DNA of 64,000 nucleotides from Aplectana chamaeleonis (taxonomy: Eukaryota; Nematoda; Chromadorea; Rhabditida; Cosmocercidae), in contig JAPDOI010000143.1 in assembly GCA_029168955.1 (NCBI GenBank), positions 1,443,031-1,507,030 of the forward strand, in the 5' to 3' direction. The notes below the pieces were generated by a model. It was not told where the DNA came from and ran no database searches. It was given only the letters and a program-made list of their open reading frames with translations. This document shows positions 21,113 through 33,061 of the stretch, piece by piece. The position numbers and the translations under genes were made by a program. Position 1 is the stretch's first letter, and every line of letters begins with the position of its first letter.

Positions 21113-22744
21113 CAGGGATGTGCGGAAAATTCTTTTCGGTAAATTTTTTACCGAAACTTTTTCCCAAATTTTTTTCTCGGTAACTACGGTAAAAACGGGA
21201 AATTCGGTGAAAATTCTGACTCCGACTTTGGTACATATTTCATACGATAGCACGAATGACCAATAATATTTATATATCTATTTCAACAGTGCATGAGGAT
21301 AGTGCAAATAATGAGTGAATTTTACATATTCAGCTGAGCTCAACGGTTGAAACCAATCAGCGGGACGTTGATTTCAAGAAAAAGTAACATTTCAAAATTT
21401 TCTTCCGTCAAGGTCTTTCTGTAGTAACTCAAAATCAGGGGGGCAGCTGAGGAAAACATCCTTTCCGCCTCAGTTGTGCCACAAGGCGCGCATAAGTACG
21501 TAGTGGGCCATTGTTATACGTCAAGACTGCGACCGCGAAAGGTTCGCTCATCTGTTACGAATCGTGTCGGGACCCACACTCTCACCATGAAAAAAGCTGT
21601 CGCAGAAACACTTTGCATGCGCCGCTCGCGTCTCAGGATCGCAGATGGGGTTAAACATTCAAATGTTAAAACCGTGTGGCAATCGGTCGATGTCGCGGGC
21701 ATCTGTCGCAGTGTGGCGCACTGCGACCGATGCCCGCGTCAGCGACGGAGTAATTGGTTAAGTGCGGGTTTCCCCGTTTTCTTCTTTTTTGTAGTTCCTT
21801 CATTCTTTTCTCTCCCGGAATCTTCACCCTATCCTAAATGTAGGAATCCTAAAGCCTGCCTTTTTACAGAGCTGAAACTAAACTGATTTGCTGTTGATTG
21901 CGGTTTATTGATTTTTCTGCAATTGCGCGGGCTATAGCGCTTGTCAGACGTAAGTTGGCGTGATGTATGGCATAGCACAACTGCGACGTCGCTCTAGTCT
22001 GCGACCGCGACAGGGCAGAATGAGAGTATATCAATGGCCTTGGTCAGTGAGGAAAGGTGCATGATTTGACTACAGGCCATAAAATGGCCAGTCTCACCGT
22101 CGACTGCGTACGACGCGCTGCGCGACCGCACGCGCGTCGGAAGCAGACGAGTTTTGGCCGCCGCGCGACGAGTTTCGGCGGCCGCGCGGAAGCTGAAACG
22201 TCGCGCGGCGGCCGGAACTCGTCGCGCGGCGGCCAAAACTCGTCTGCTTCCGACGCGCGTGCGGTCGCGCAGCGCGTGGTACGCAGTCGACGGTGAGACT
22301 TTGGCCGTTTTATGGCCTGTATAGAGTCGTTCCAGAACTTCGGTAGATTCAATGTTGTGTCCGGGGCTCCTGAAAAACTCCAGTTCCAAAATATTTGCTT
22401 CAGGACTGCTATTATGTATTTCTTGGAGTAGTACCTCGATAAGAGGAAGCACGTGACACAAAAGGTGAAGATATCGTCAAATTATCCAGAAAGTAAGCCA
22501 AAGGGTTAAAAAGAGTAACAAAAAGAAGGACGAATAAGGATATGGAGCCAGAGGCCTGCCATAACGGTAGGAAACCCGTGAGAACGAGTAGAAAGTAGGC
22601 CGATTGAGCTAAAAACACCCAACATCTCTTTTCGGTAAAAATTTCGGTAAATTACGAGAAAAATTCGATAAATCGGTAAATCAAAATTTACCGAAAAACA
22701 CCGGTAAATCCGGTAAATCGGCAAACGGAAAATGCACACCCCTG
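21113..22744. mobile_element. hAT-type element, non-autonomous
   Basis: It begins CAGGGATGTGCGGAAAAT and ends GGAAAATGCACACCCCTG, the usual form of hAT termini. The 8-bp flanks are ATCGTTAT and GTCGCTAT (6 of 8 match). Subterminal CGGTAAA repeats are clustered at both ends. No transposase reading frame is visible. A GC-rich palindrome is inserted inside. Confidence 0.75.
22073..22319. mobile_element. 247-bp GC-rich palindromic MITE
   Basis: A nearly perfect hairpin with ends CAGGCCATAAAATGGCCA and TGGCCGTTTTATGGCCTG, flanked by TA on both sides. The stem holds GACGCGCGTGCGGTCGCGCA-type sequence. Long ORFs on both strands (up to 155 codons) come from the stop-poor GC palindrome. Confidence 0.8.
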
Positions 22745-23667
22745 GTCGCTATTGCACTTCACTTCCGTTGCGAAGTGAAGCATCTCGCCTGAGTTGCCTA
22801 TCAATACCGAATGATTTCAAATCCTCCTTCTACACAGCAGTTCAAAACTTTCAAAACGTCCAGCCGTCCGTTTCCAACCAGAACTTGGAAGCATTCTTAG
22901 AACGTATTGAACAAGTCGATCTGACAGTCGACAATATGCCCAAACTTCCTTTTTCGCTCGAGATGGCCTTGAAATTTGTTAGTACCTCATTCGTGTCGAG
23001 CGTTGCTGTAAGATGTCGATTTCATTGTAAAGACCTTCGTTACGGCACAAACGCGGCCAGAAATATTTGAAACTATTGAAAAATATTATACTCCGTTAAA
23101 ATACTTCTCTTTCACTGCCAGTCAGAGGGCACCGTGTCTAGCAAGTGATTCAAGTTTTCGGACATTTCTGGTTGTTCTACGCGAACCATTCGATTTCGAA
23201 AGTTATTTCGAAGTATTAGAAACACTTTTGTTGACCCAATGCTCTTGTATCTTGCAAAAGTGATGGGGTAAACTCTGGCTCTTTTTCTGACATCCATCTG
23301 ACTCCAAGGCTAAGTATTTTGATCTCAACTTGACTAGTTCTTGCCGAGATCGACTGAATGAAGGGTTCATCACCGGTCTCAGCCAAAAGCGTTTTATGCA
23401 CTCTGAGTTGGCCAATATTTTGGGACCATAAGACTACCTATGGACAACTCCCCTTTTGCAGAGAAATGTCTAGCCTCATCGATGCACAACACCAACAGAC
23501 GGCAAATGGCAGTATAAAAGCGTGGTGAACGAAGTTTCAAAATCTGATTGCTCCAGAAAAGGGTTTCCATGCGCGTAGTGGCTTGCTCATTACGAACAGC
23601 GTTCATGCAAAGTTTAATGCGACAGTCAGCTATAGGAAGAACCATGGTTTCCTGTCGACGAGGAGCT
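22745..23667. other. No gene recognised
   Basis: A 112-codon ORF (22,732-23,070, +) starts inside the hAT end. Several minus-strand ORFs lie at 23,112-23,645. None matches a family I know. They could be remnants of an exonised or transposon gene. Confidence 0.35.
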
Positions 23668-24310
23668 ACAGTTTACCGCAATGTTAAAAGGACATAGTGC
23701 GGCTGCGGTCACACACTAAAACTACGGTGGACGACGCCAGATTTCATTATCGATCGACAGCAGAGCTGATTTTCTGGGTGACTTCGGTTTTTCCTTTTTT
23801 GTTGTTTGCTTCGGAATCATTTTTGTTTCTGACTCTTATATTATTACGAATGGGGCTATTCTTAGTGTGCGAGAAGAATTTGCCGTTTTTTTTCGATTTC
23901 AAGACAGAATTAAGAAAAAAGAAACACTTCAAAGCCCGAACCAATGGCTAATTCCCCTCACGCACTAAGAACATCCTTTGTTCGCAATATTTAAACAGTC
24001 AGAAACAAAAACAATTTCGGAACAAACAAGAAAAAAAAGAAAACCGTATTTTACTCAGAAAATCAGCTGTGCTGTCGATCGATAATGAAATCCGGCGTTT
24101 CCATGAAACCCCTCGGCTCGCTCCAAAATTACCTCGGCTGGCTCCGCAATGGCACCGAAGCGTGAACCGAGGCAAATTTGGCGCCGCCCGAGTATGTACT
24201 CTCGGCTGACCCTGTATTCGCTGGTCGGTTCGCCCTCTACGAATGCCTGAGCGTGATTTTAGTGTGTGACCGCAACCGTACCATGTCCTTCTAACATTGC
24301 GGTAAACTGT
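23668..24310. mobile_element. 643-bp palindromic element
   Basis: The inverted termini of about 54 bp begin ACAGTTTACCGCAATGTTA on the left and end AACATTGCGGTAAACTGT on the right. A second inner inverted pair centres on TTCATTATCGATCGACAGCA. The ORFs of 84 and 65 codons are shadows. Confidence 0.8.
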
Positions 24311-24523
24311 TGACTTTTTTCTCTCTGAAGAGTTGCACTAAAGAATTTCTAACCACACATAGCGATTGCGTGAAGCTCTGACTGCAGGTCACGGTAGCGC
24401 TCTCCTAAAAAAACTGAGTTCCATTTAATGAGAAATGATACATTTATAGGTGAAAGGTGAGCTTAGAGTTGTGTTGTTTACATTGAGTGAAGACGCTGAA
24501 GAGCACTAGACTTAGATAAACAT

Positions 24524-24529
24524 TTTGAA
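24524..24529 (+). promoter_or_regulatory. GATA-type site upstream of the protease gene
   Basis: AGATAA lies about 70 bp upstream of the proposed start codon. Nematode gut protease genes are typically driven by GATA factors. A single 6-bp match is weak evidence. Confidence 0.25.
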
Positions 24530-24597
24530 AAGACGAAATATTCTCGTTTCAAACTTAGCAGGTCGTTACTGTGTAAAAGTGCAGCTCCTTATGCATG

Positions 24598-24671
24598 ATG
24601 AAAATTTCAGTTGTTGTACGCCTTCCCGTTGTTCTTTGTTTCCAGCGCGTTTCGGCGCTTCCCAACAATCG
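24598..24671 (+). CDS. Cathepsin B exon 1 (signal peptide)
   Basis: Translates as a hydrophobic leader starting MKISVVVRLPVVLCF and ends at a GTAAGT donor. This start is preferred to the ATG 7 bp upstream because only this frame gives a signal peptide. It ends in phase 2, whereas the next exon needs phase 1, so either this exon is mis-modelled or there is a lesion. Confidence 0.55.
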
Positions 24672-24776
24672 GTAAGTAGTCAAATTTAAAAAAAAATTCT
24701 CTAGCTAACTTACATGGAGAGTATTCAAAGATGATTCAGAAGGCTACGTTACAAAGCGTTCAAGGCACATTTTCAG

Positions 24777-24871
24777 AAGAGTTTGCTGCAGCACCAAAAT
24801 CGAAGGAGGTTCAAGAGCTGACAGGTGATGCGTTGGTCAACTATGTGAACAAGCGACAGCCGTTCTTCAAG
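24777..24871 (+). CDS. Cathepsin B exon 2 (propeptide)
   Basis: Acceptor ATTTTCAG. It reads through ELTGDALVNYVNKRQPFFK, a typical nematode cathepsin B propeptide segment, and ends before GTTATT. Confidence 0.7.
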
Positions 24872-25056
24872 GTTATTAGTTGTCACCAGGACTGTTTGCA
24901 CCCTCCCTGAACGAATTTTTTACTCTTCATTTGGCATTATATTCTACACTGGTGAACTTTTTTCTGCATAAGTGAAACAAGATGATGCCGAACACGCACA
25001 GAAAATAACTTTATACGTTCAGCAAAGCGCAACTAATTATACAATTTTCACTTCAG

Positions 25057-25199
25057 GTGGAAAGCTCAGCAAAAGCAGAGGAAATTCTGAAGCATCGTCT
25101 GATGAAACCGCATATCATGAAGGAATTGAAAGAGCTAAGAAAAAGCGTGGCGGAGAAACCAGAACCAGTAATCGCTGATAACCGAGCTATCCCCGAAAG
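25057..25199 (+). CDS. Cathepsin B exon 3 (propeptide)
   Basis: Acceptor CACTTCAG, phase 0. It contains EILKHRLMKPHIMKE and ends with the start of the mature-enzyme junction (AIPE), giving phase 2. Confidence 0.75.
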
Positions 25200-25254
25200 G
25201 TTGATATCATCATTTGATCGAGTCTGTCTTGCAAAAGCCATAAACACAATTCAG

Positions 25255-25319
25255 TTTTGACGCCAGGCAGAAGTGGCCAGAATGCCCAATCGGCTACATT
25301 CGAGATCAATCAGCTTGCG
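25255..25319 (+). CDS. Cathepsin B exon 4 (mature N-terminus)
   Basis: Joined in phase to exon 3 it gives the family hallmark IPESFDARQKWPECP, then YIRDQSACG with the oxyanion-hole Gln. Donor GTGAGC. Confidence 0.9.
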
Positions 25320-25708
25320 GTGAGCCTTCAAGCCTTCTACGCTTTCCTCAAATCCAGAAACTGATAGTGTTTAGGCTCTGTATCAGATAACTTCCATTTT
25401 GAGCTCACTCTAAGGATTCCCCAAAGGTTTGTGAAATCCTACAAGAGCGGCTCTGGAACAATGCGTTGATGTAGAATTTGACTTCGTTGGCAGAATAAAA
25501 GGAACACACCATGAGATAACCGATTCCGGCCATAATGTTTACTGATGTTCATTCCTTGAATCGGTTAACAGAGAAGGCTGTGATAATGGGAATGCGATTA
25601 AAGAAGGGAGATTTCCGGAGCAGTTGAGATACCAGAGCAGCTTGTGCGATATTGTGCTGAAAATCTCCATACAAGCAGGCAGGACAAAAGGTCACTGCTA
25701 CGAATTAA

Positions 25709-26058
25709 AGGCACAGTCCAAGCTCAGGGGCGAAATCCAAGATTTCCACATAACTGTGAAGAAGACCAACCCGGTTCAGCACTTGCAAAGTGCGAGCTCT
25801 CAATTTATCCGAATAAGCGAGATATAGGAGGAAGCCACCCTGGGGCGCCCACATCAGGAAGCCCCTTTGGCACGCCCCTTTTACGATCTTTCGAGCTCAA
25901 CAGTGGCGGGATGAGCGATGGTTTCCGATCAACAGCCCCGTTCTTTCTTTTATTCTCAACCTTTCTCTTTGTTCATGTCGGCTTGCGCACATCGGTTGCA
26001 AATGATGGAAGTTACAATCCTCGGAGAACTCGTCCACCATGATACAGCAGCTCAAGCG
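25709..26058. mobile_element. TTAA MITE family G, copy 5 (3'-truncated)
   Basis: Begins after TTAA with AGGCACAGTCCAAGCTCAGG and follows the family consensus to about 26,058, where homology stops. It lies in the intron after exon 4. Confidence 0.75.
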
Positions 26059-27610
26059 CGCAACGGTACCATTAAGCCATTTTTGATAGCTGTAATAAGG
26101 GAATCCGCAAGGTCAAGCTAGGCGAACTCCACTCCATATCGTGCTTGATTTCGTTTTGATAAGTTGAACGGAGACGCCAAATCATTTTTTAAGATATTTC
26201 AAGGTATTTTTGAAGCCTTTTTCACCATTACCAAGTCGTTACTTTTGCCAGGAAGCTAAATTTTCAGAAATCATAGTCTGAATCAATCACGTGCGCTTTG
26301 CTCGCCAACTCTCCAACTGAGGGCTGGCTGTTTGTTTCCCGTGTGCAGTATGACTGCGCGCTTGATTGTCTGGACGATAATGCGCCACGGACGAAAAGGC
26401 AAATTATCGAATATCTATAAAGTAACCTCTTTCTGAGGTCCGAATTTGAATGGACCCTCTTCTGAGATCCGACTTTCAAAAAATTCAATTCAAATTATTC
26501 GAATAATTTTGAATCGACAACCTGAAAACAACCCACTCACGGTCATCGCGTGAAAGACACAAACGCTATTACTCACTTCAAAGTTCGATAAGTGTGCTTT
26601 CATCCAAACTTTGTCTTGAGTGCTGAAAACAACTGAAAGATTACTGGTCGCCTCGGAAGGCACAGTAGGTACACAAAAAGACCGTGGAACTTTTCTGAAC
26701 CAGCAGCTCGGAGCGGTACACCAGTTTCCCTACGGATGCTCAAGAGAAACTAGATACATATTGTTTTTTTCAGATGCGTTTAGAGCTCTGAACACTTCTG
26801 TTCTGACATATCAAAATGGATCTGTCCCGAAGCCTCATGGAGTTACAAAAATTTATTACAAAGGCATTCAAGATGGGATTCCGAAATTTGAAACGAGTAC
26901 AAAAGTTGTTGGTTACCTTTCGGTGCTAAACACCTTCGTCAGACCTGAGAACAAGCATGACAATTTCACATTGTTGAAGCCTACAGAGCGCAGTGTAACA
27001 AACCAAAGTCTGTTTTTTTTGAGTGTCAGTAGAATTCCAACACTGAACAAAACGATCAGATGTCGGGGAGGAACTGTCGTTCCGAATTTTGGAGTCTCAT
27101 TTTGAATGGTTTTGTAATAAATTTTTGTAACTTCTCTTCTGGTGAGAAAAGTATTACATGGCTATCGACCGGAACGGCAACGAACGGCACAGGTGTGCTC
27201 TGACCGGCCACAAAGGAGAGGGATTTCTTTGCATCCTATTCGCATGATGTGTATAACTGCTTATCCACCGAGCTGGCTACAGCCGGTCGGCCGACTTCGT
27301 TGTCTAAGGGAATTAGCGGTAATAGGAAGAAACTTAGCGCACGCAGCCGAATCAGTTGCAGAAAATTTTTGAGCTTCGCTGCATGCGACGAGGCATTTCG
27401 AATTCGAGTGATTTTAAATTCATCAGGACGAGGTAAAGCGTGCCAAATATATTTTCAAAATTTAGTGATGTGGTTAGGCTAGCCAAACGCAACACACGGT
27501 CACCTACCGCACACCATTACTAGCAGCGATGTGGCAGATGTATTCGAAACTATTCGAATTCGGATGTTTTCGGAGGTTTCGGACGAACATCGAATGATTT
27601 TATTCAACTA
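26059..27610. other. Intronic sequence with a 161-codon ORF
   Basis: The + strand ORF 26,620-27,105 is the longest in this intron. It encodes no recognised domain and part of it resembles the GATGCGTTTA sequence of the foldback family. ATTCGAA-rich sequence at 26,440-26,520 and 27,530-27,600 suggests old element ends. Probably non-coding. Confidence 0.35.
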
Positions 27611-28430
27611 TTGGGTTGGGGAAGAAGTTCGTTCGGTTTTTTTCCCCAGCCTCATTTGAACGATTTTTCTGTTCGTTTAGCAAAGCGTCTGTATTCATTA
27701 GAAAGTGCTTTTTCTGCTATAAAAGACTGGGTTGATTGTTCTTTCGAATATTTTGGTTCTCTCCAATCGTTTAGACTCGAGAATGAAATACTCTTAAAAT
27801 CACTGCTGAACATCTAGCGCGCCATCGAGCGACACGCGATCATGGGCAGCGCTTTTGGACCGAGTGCTTACGGGAAATGAGAAATGGTGTCTGTACTCCA
27901 AAGTAAAGCAAAGAAAAAATGAGCGGCTCTAGGAGACAAGCCGAAGCCGGGGATCAAGCAAGATCTATACCCGAAAAAGACCATGATCTGCGTCTAGTGG
28001 GACTGAGAAGGCGCGATACACTGGGAAATGCTTCCAAGGAAAGTAGCGATGAACATGGGGCTCTATATCGCCTAACTACTCCGTCTAAATGAGGTTATGT
28101 GACCGAGAAGGCTTGATCCTTCTGAATAGGAGGTTTTTCAGCCACCGTAATCTCCGGACCTTTGGCCAACCGAATATCACCTTTCCTTGTCGGATCAAAT
28201 GAGGGGTGTTACATTCGACAGCGAAGTAGACCTGAGAAACTCGCTCAACAACTTATTCTTCACCTGACTGGGCGATTTTTGGCGAAGCGGCATCAAGAAA
28301 TTAGACGAGAGGTTGGAGGTAATCGTAAAATATAGCAGCAAACACATAATCGATTAATTCATTCCTATAATTATTGTTTTCGTTCAAATAAAGCTATTTG
28401 AAAAAAACCGGACGAACTTATTCCGCACCC
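27611..28430 (+). mobile_element. Mariner relic 1 (internally deleted)
   Basis: The inverted ends are TTGGGTTGGGGAAGAAGTTC and GAACTTATTCCGCACCC, with TA on both sides. Broken frames keep mariner transposase blocks: WEMLPRKVAMNMGLY near 28,030, SPDLWPTEYHLSL near 28,150 and a C-terminal FWRSGIKKLDERLE near 28,280. The N-terminal half and the first catalytic region are largely deleted. It lies in the protease intron between exon 4 and the Cys exon. Confidence 0.8.
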
Positions 28431-29049
28431 TATATAACTAATATTATTTTCACTATACTATTACTATTACTACACTGTTAGAATGGCACCCCCTTCGAGT
28501 GTCGAATATCGGATATTATTTGAATGGTGCGATTTTAGAAATTCCGAATTCGAATAGGTACTCGAATGGTAAATATTAAAATAATTCGATTCGAAACTAA
28601 TTGAACGGCACGACTATAGTTGGCAGCCTCGTTGAAGGAGGGAGAAGGTCAACATTTGGTCGTGCGACATCGCCGTCCGAGTAAGGTTTACTTACACTAG
28701 CTGTCCTACTTTTTGTTGCTTTCTGTTGTGACATGGAGCAATTGCATAGGAAAGTAAGACCTATTATTACGAGCCACGCGTTTTGATTTCAGAAACCAAG
28801 TTCTGATAGCCACACTGTGTGCAAATAGTCGAATAAAAAACTTGTGGTCTCGTTTGGTAAGGCCCGCGTCGGACCTGTTCGATCCACTAAGTCCCACCTG
28901 ATCTATATGCACCGGGAGTAATGACAGAGGGATGCTGAAAATCCACCCAATGAGTCCGTCTGCGACCGTCTGCTTGCGTACGCAAGCCACTCAGTCGATA
29001 CCGGTGTTCCACAATAGAGAGCGATCGAGTTGATAAGTGCTTTTTGCAG
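28431..29049. other. Intronic sequence
   Basis: An ATTCGAA-rich patch lies at 28,500-28,610. The rest shows nothing recognised. It ends at the CTTTTTGCAG acceptor of the Cys exon. Confidence 0.5.
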
Positions 29050-29175
29050 GCTCGTGCTGGGCAGTATCGGCCGCATCAACAATCTCAGACCGTGCTTGCA
29101 TCCAATCTAAAGGAAAAAAGAAGGTATTCCTGTTGCGTCCATGACTCTCATACTGCGCTGTTTGACACCCTGGGT
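29050..29175 (+). CDS. Cathepsin B exon 5 (catalytic Cys)
   Basis: Joined in phase to exon 4 it gives ACGSCWAVSAASTISDRACI, with the catalytic Cys in GSCWA. KGKKKVFL follows, where functional relatives continue into the SADDLLSCC region. Here the frame is lost after KVFL and a stop follows, so the 3' limit is approximate. Confidence 0.85.
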
Positions 29176-29743
29176 GAAAATAGTCCAATTATGATGAGCG
29201 AGCTACTGTCTGCAGTGAGCGAGCTACTAACCAAGGTTGGACGAAGTGATGAGCGGAGAATGTAGGTAAACATCTGCTGGGACAGCTTGAGGCTCTTTGT
29301 CCATTTAATAACGTTCTATGCTTAAGAGCTGAAGTTCTCCGCTAAAATCTCAATGGCAGTTTCAATGAAGGAAAATTTTCAAGAAACCACCGCAAATATC
29401 TTCGGTACAAAATTAGCTGAAAAACTGGTTGCGGTAAAAGAAAGCACGTTAGTAATAGAATCATTATGCCAAGCTCAAAGATATCAATTCGTGCAGAGGT
29501 GCACAAAACTTCCCTTGCATGAAATGCATATTTCATTCTGCTCTCTGTCAAAGATCTTTGGCCCAAAGTCAATCAATAATAAATTAGAGATGAAACACAA
29601 ACATTTTTGTGGAAAACAAACATAGGAATGGTAAGATCAACTCAAAACAAACAAAGAACTAGAAAAAGGCCAGGTCGTAGACTAACGTTCGTTGATTGAA
29701 GACCGCTTTCGAGCCAGCTGATGACCCAGATACTGTTAATTAA
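29176..29743. other. Intronic sequence
   Basis: Contains a 90-codon ORF (29,353-29,625, +) that I do not recognise. The missing Cys-rich exon segment (CCG..CG.GC) was looked for here and not found. Confidence 0.4.
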
Positions 29744-30218
29744 AGGCACAGTCCAAGCTCACTGACAAAATCTGAGATATCGACATAATTGTAAACTAGA
29801 CCAACCCTTTAACACCTGCCAAATGCGAGCTCTCGATTTCTCCGAATACGCGAGACATAGGAGGAAGTCACCCTGGCAAGCCCACATCAGAAAGCCACTT
29901 TGGCACGCCCCTTTTGCGATTTTTCAAGCTCAACATTGACGAGCAGAGCGATTAGTTCCGATCAATAGCACCGTTCTTCCCTTCACTGTCGACATCTTTA
30001 TTTGTTCAGGTCGGCTCGCATACACTGGTGGCATATGACGGAAATCACAAGCCTCTGACAACTCGTCCACCATGTTTCCGTAGCTCAATTCTTGAAAGGC
30101 CATAACTCCGTTCCTGGGAGATCGTGTACGATTCCAGAGACATCATTAGAATCAGCGTGGGACTGTTTTTAAGATAGGCAGAAAAATAGTAATATGATTC
30201 TGAGGTTGGACTGTGCCT
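29744..30218. mobile_element. TTAA MITE family G, copy 6
   Basis: Starts after TTAA with AGGCACAGTCCAAGCTCACT and ends TTCTGAGGTTGGACTGTGCCT. The right flank has decayed from TTAA. Length 475 bp. Confidence 0.8.
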
Positions 30219-30380
30219 CTCGACTTTTTAAAACATCTAGAAAAAAACCGGATTTGATTCTCGTGGGGCGAAAACACCTTTCTAAGGCACATGTCGTACG
30301 CCAAACTGACTTGTGATGAAGACCGCAAAAACGCTCTTGTAAAGAGAAATGTGGAAAGATGCCGCATTCTTCCGCCTTAA

Positions 30381-30857
30381 AGGCACAGTCCAAGCTCATG
30401 GACCAAATCTGATATTTCTACATAATTGTTAAGTGGACCCACCCTATATATCACCTGCCAAGTGCGAGCTCTCAATTCCTCCGAATAAGCGAGATATATT
30501 AGAAAGCCACCTCAGGGCGCCCACATCCCGGAAGCACTTTGGCACGCCCCTTTTACGATTTTTCAAGCTCAACATTGACGAAATGAGCGATGGTCCCCGA
30601 TCAGAGGCCCGGTTCTTCTCTTCAATTCCAATATCTTTCTTTGTCGATGTCGGCTCGCACACATCGGTTGCAAATGACGGAAGTTATAAGCCTAGGAAAA
30701 CTCGTCCACAATGGTTCCTTAGCTCAATTTTTGAGGGACCATAACTCCGTTCCCAGAAGGTCTTGTACGATTTCAGAGACATCATTGGAATCAGCATGGG
30801 GCCGTTTTCAAGATAGGTGTGGAAACAGGAACACGATTCTTATCGTGAACCCTGCCT
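30381..30857. mobile_element. TTAA MITE family G, copy 7 (chimeric ends)
   Basis: TTAA on both sides. The left end is the AGGCACAGTCCAAGCTCA type, but the right end is the GTGAACCCTGCCT type, so the two terminus types are joined in one element. Confidence 0.8.
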
Positions 30858-31250
30858 TTAAATGACCTGCAAGATGTTTAGCAAAGTGTTTGTATTCATA
30901 AGAAAGTGATTTTTCTGCTCTACAAAACGGTTTTATCTGTTGTTTCATATAATTTTATTTCTCCCTATTTTTCAGGCTTGGAAATAGAATCCCTAGGAGA
31001 CCAAAATCAGCCTTTTCGGCACCTACATTTCTTCGCTTTTCATCGCATTCAAAAAGATCTGGGGTTTGCGAAGTTTGTGAACAAAGAAAAAAACAAAAAT
31101 GGTCTGCGACGTTCAAAAACGGCGGCTCTGACCTCGAAGGCGCATTTCGCAGCGGACGACCTGCAGAATTCGATGAGGAGCTTCTCAAGGCACTTTTGAA
31201 GGAAGATTGTCTCCCAAGAAGTCGTGGATTGACCGAGAAAAGTGAACTGA
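30858..31250 (+). mobile_element. Mariner relic 2 (N-terminal part)
   Basis: Translates in broken frames to FRHLHFFAFHRIQK followed by FRSGRPAEFDEELLKALLKE, the N-terminal DNA-binding part of a mariner transposase. It is an inverted duplicate of 36,105-36,452. The TTAA MITE abuts it at the same place in both copies. Confidence 0.75.
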
Positions 31251-31814
31251 CCCAAAGCTTGCGTTTTAGCCAAAAAACGTGCAACTTTTTTCGTGACCAC
31301 TGCTTCTAAGGCAAACGTCATATACACATAAATATACATACAAACACAAAAACGACTAAAAAGAGTACAATAAGGGCCACACGAATACGTGCAATGATAG
31401 ATGATGGTTTCCGAGACATGAGTAGGGAAGAAGAAAACGTATACAGCATACCACGACTTCAATAACTTGGCGTATTTGCGTTTAGTCTCTTACATAGTCT
31501 TATGCCAGGCACAAACCTATGGTAGAGCAATCGACAATATTGATTACCTCAACATCAACAGAGGAATTTAGCACCGACGTTGAACACCGCAAAGCGACGT
31601 CGGCTATCCGACGTCGCAGTGCGACACTCAGAACTGAGCAGCCCGACCCCGTAATGTATGGGACTACGCCCTCCGCAAACTGTGAGGGGCTTTGGTCATC
31701 GAAATCGGCAGCTGATTTCCCACAATGAAATTTTTCATACTGGTCGTAGAATTTTCGATGCGATAAAGGCTTTAGTTTGGAAAGTTAGACCGCAAACACT
31801 GCTTTTAGCCTCCA
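31251..31814. other. Intronic sequence
   Basis: No recognisable features beyond an ACATACAAACACA-like low-complexity patch near 31,320-31,360. Confidence 0.4.
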
Positions 31815-31967
31815 GAGGCGGTTTTAAGTATCGAGGTGGCGCGCGCCACAACCCGCGCAAACGCACGCGCTGCGCAAAGGAGGAACTGTGCGAAGGATGA
31901 GACGCCGACGTGCAGAGTAGTCTGAAAACGGTGATAGCGCGCTACCCCGATTTTTAATACCGCCTCA
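31815..31967. repeat. 153-bp inverted-repeat element
   Basis: The ends GAGGCGGTTTTAAGTATCGA and ATTTTTAATACCGCCTC are inverted copies around a GC-rich core. Confidence 0.6.
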
Positions 31968-32433
31968 GCTTGCCCACAATAGATAGTAGCTTGCTTGAAA
32001 AAACTCACTGATTTACCGTATTATTTCCTGCTATGAGGGAAAGAACCTTTTCGATTTGAACAAGGAACGCGGAATCGCACGATCATTTCTGTGTGTAACA
32101 TTCTCGCAAGTCTCATTCTTTCAGGCACACCTTTCTGACACAGATATCCTTGCTTGTTGTGGAGAATTCTGCGGTAAAGGGTAAGTTCTTTTTCATCATA
32201 AACACATACAGTAGAACCCAAAAGCCTCCTAAACATGATTTCTGAAGCTACTGATTTTATATGTATCTCTAGAGCCACATTCCGCATACCCGTCGTGGAC
32301 AGCCGCTGTTGCAGCACAATGCACGACGATATTCACGCTAGGACCACCGCATCCTGGCTCGACTACCCATTGTCCTAGCACGATTATCATGGTACTGCAT
32401 GCTGCGCAGCGGTAGTCGTCAACTGCCAAGCGG

Positions 32434-32580
32434 AGGGTGATGACCATTGTGTATCAACACCCCCGAGGAGGAGGGAGAAACGGGGGAGGAGCGAGCTTCC
32501 TGACTGGACGCAACGCGGGGCTGGGAAGTGTCGTGTCAATCAGGAAGCTCGCTCCTCCTTCGTTTCTCCCGCCTCCTCAG
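32434..32580. repeat. Palindromic element H, copy 1
   Basis: A hairpin with GTATCAACACCCCCGAGGAG on the left and CTCCCGCCTCCTCAG on the right. It closely matches 46,654-46,835. The right end is shortened at the junction with a mariner fragment. Confidence 0.7.
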
Positions 32581-32766
32581 GACGTCGACCGCGCTCTTCT
32601 GGCAACCGTCGAAGAGGGCGAGGGCCTGACAACACGAATGCTGCCTGAAGACTTCAATGTCAATCAATCCGCGGTCGTTCGCCTCAAAAAGCTCGGAAGA
32701 ATGTGGAACATCACTGAATGGGTCCCCTATGAGCTCTCCGATAACAACAGTTATGTTAAATAAAAC
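32581..32766 (+). mobile_element. Mariner relic 3 (HTH fragment)
   Basis: An open frame reading LTTRMLPEDFNVNQSAVVRL and later WVPYELSD, matching the helix-turn-helix region of mariner transposases (TTRE...NVSHSTVxRHL...KWVPHEL). Only this fragment remains. Confidence 0.7.
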
Positions 32767-33061
32767 TTGTTGAAAAAATAACACCGGATAATTATGCATC
32801 AACCCAATAATAACGTTTTCGAAGTACTACGCCAGATTCAGCCTACTCTCTCAGAACATGATCTAAACATCCAGATCTGTAAAGAGTACTGGAAGTCATT
32901 GTCGGCCGATAAATTTCACTTCACTTCATTGCAAGGGAGGGAATGGTCTTCAAAAATATCATGCTGAGATCAGGCAGAAAATAAAAATTTTCTAACAACC
33001 CGTCTCTTCCGGATCAAGTGCAGCATAGCCTTCTCAAGGCGTACATTGTAAGTTGCGTCCA
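32767..33061. other. Intronic sequence
   Basis: AT-rich sequence with nothing recognised. Confidence 0.4.

Noticed and set aside
21994..22461. Long overlapping ORFs of 155, 102 and 79 codons
   Set aside because: They coincide with the GC-rich palindrome at 22,073-22,319, which lacks stops on both strands.
23112..23645. Minus-strand ORFs as a gene
   Set aside because: Several short frames without a shared domain, splice pattern or recognised homology.
25630..25704. Possible duplicate of the protease Cys exon
   Set aside because: Only a short KVTATN-like match in one frame. The clear GSCWA exon is at 29,050, so I do not count it.
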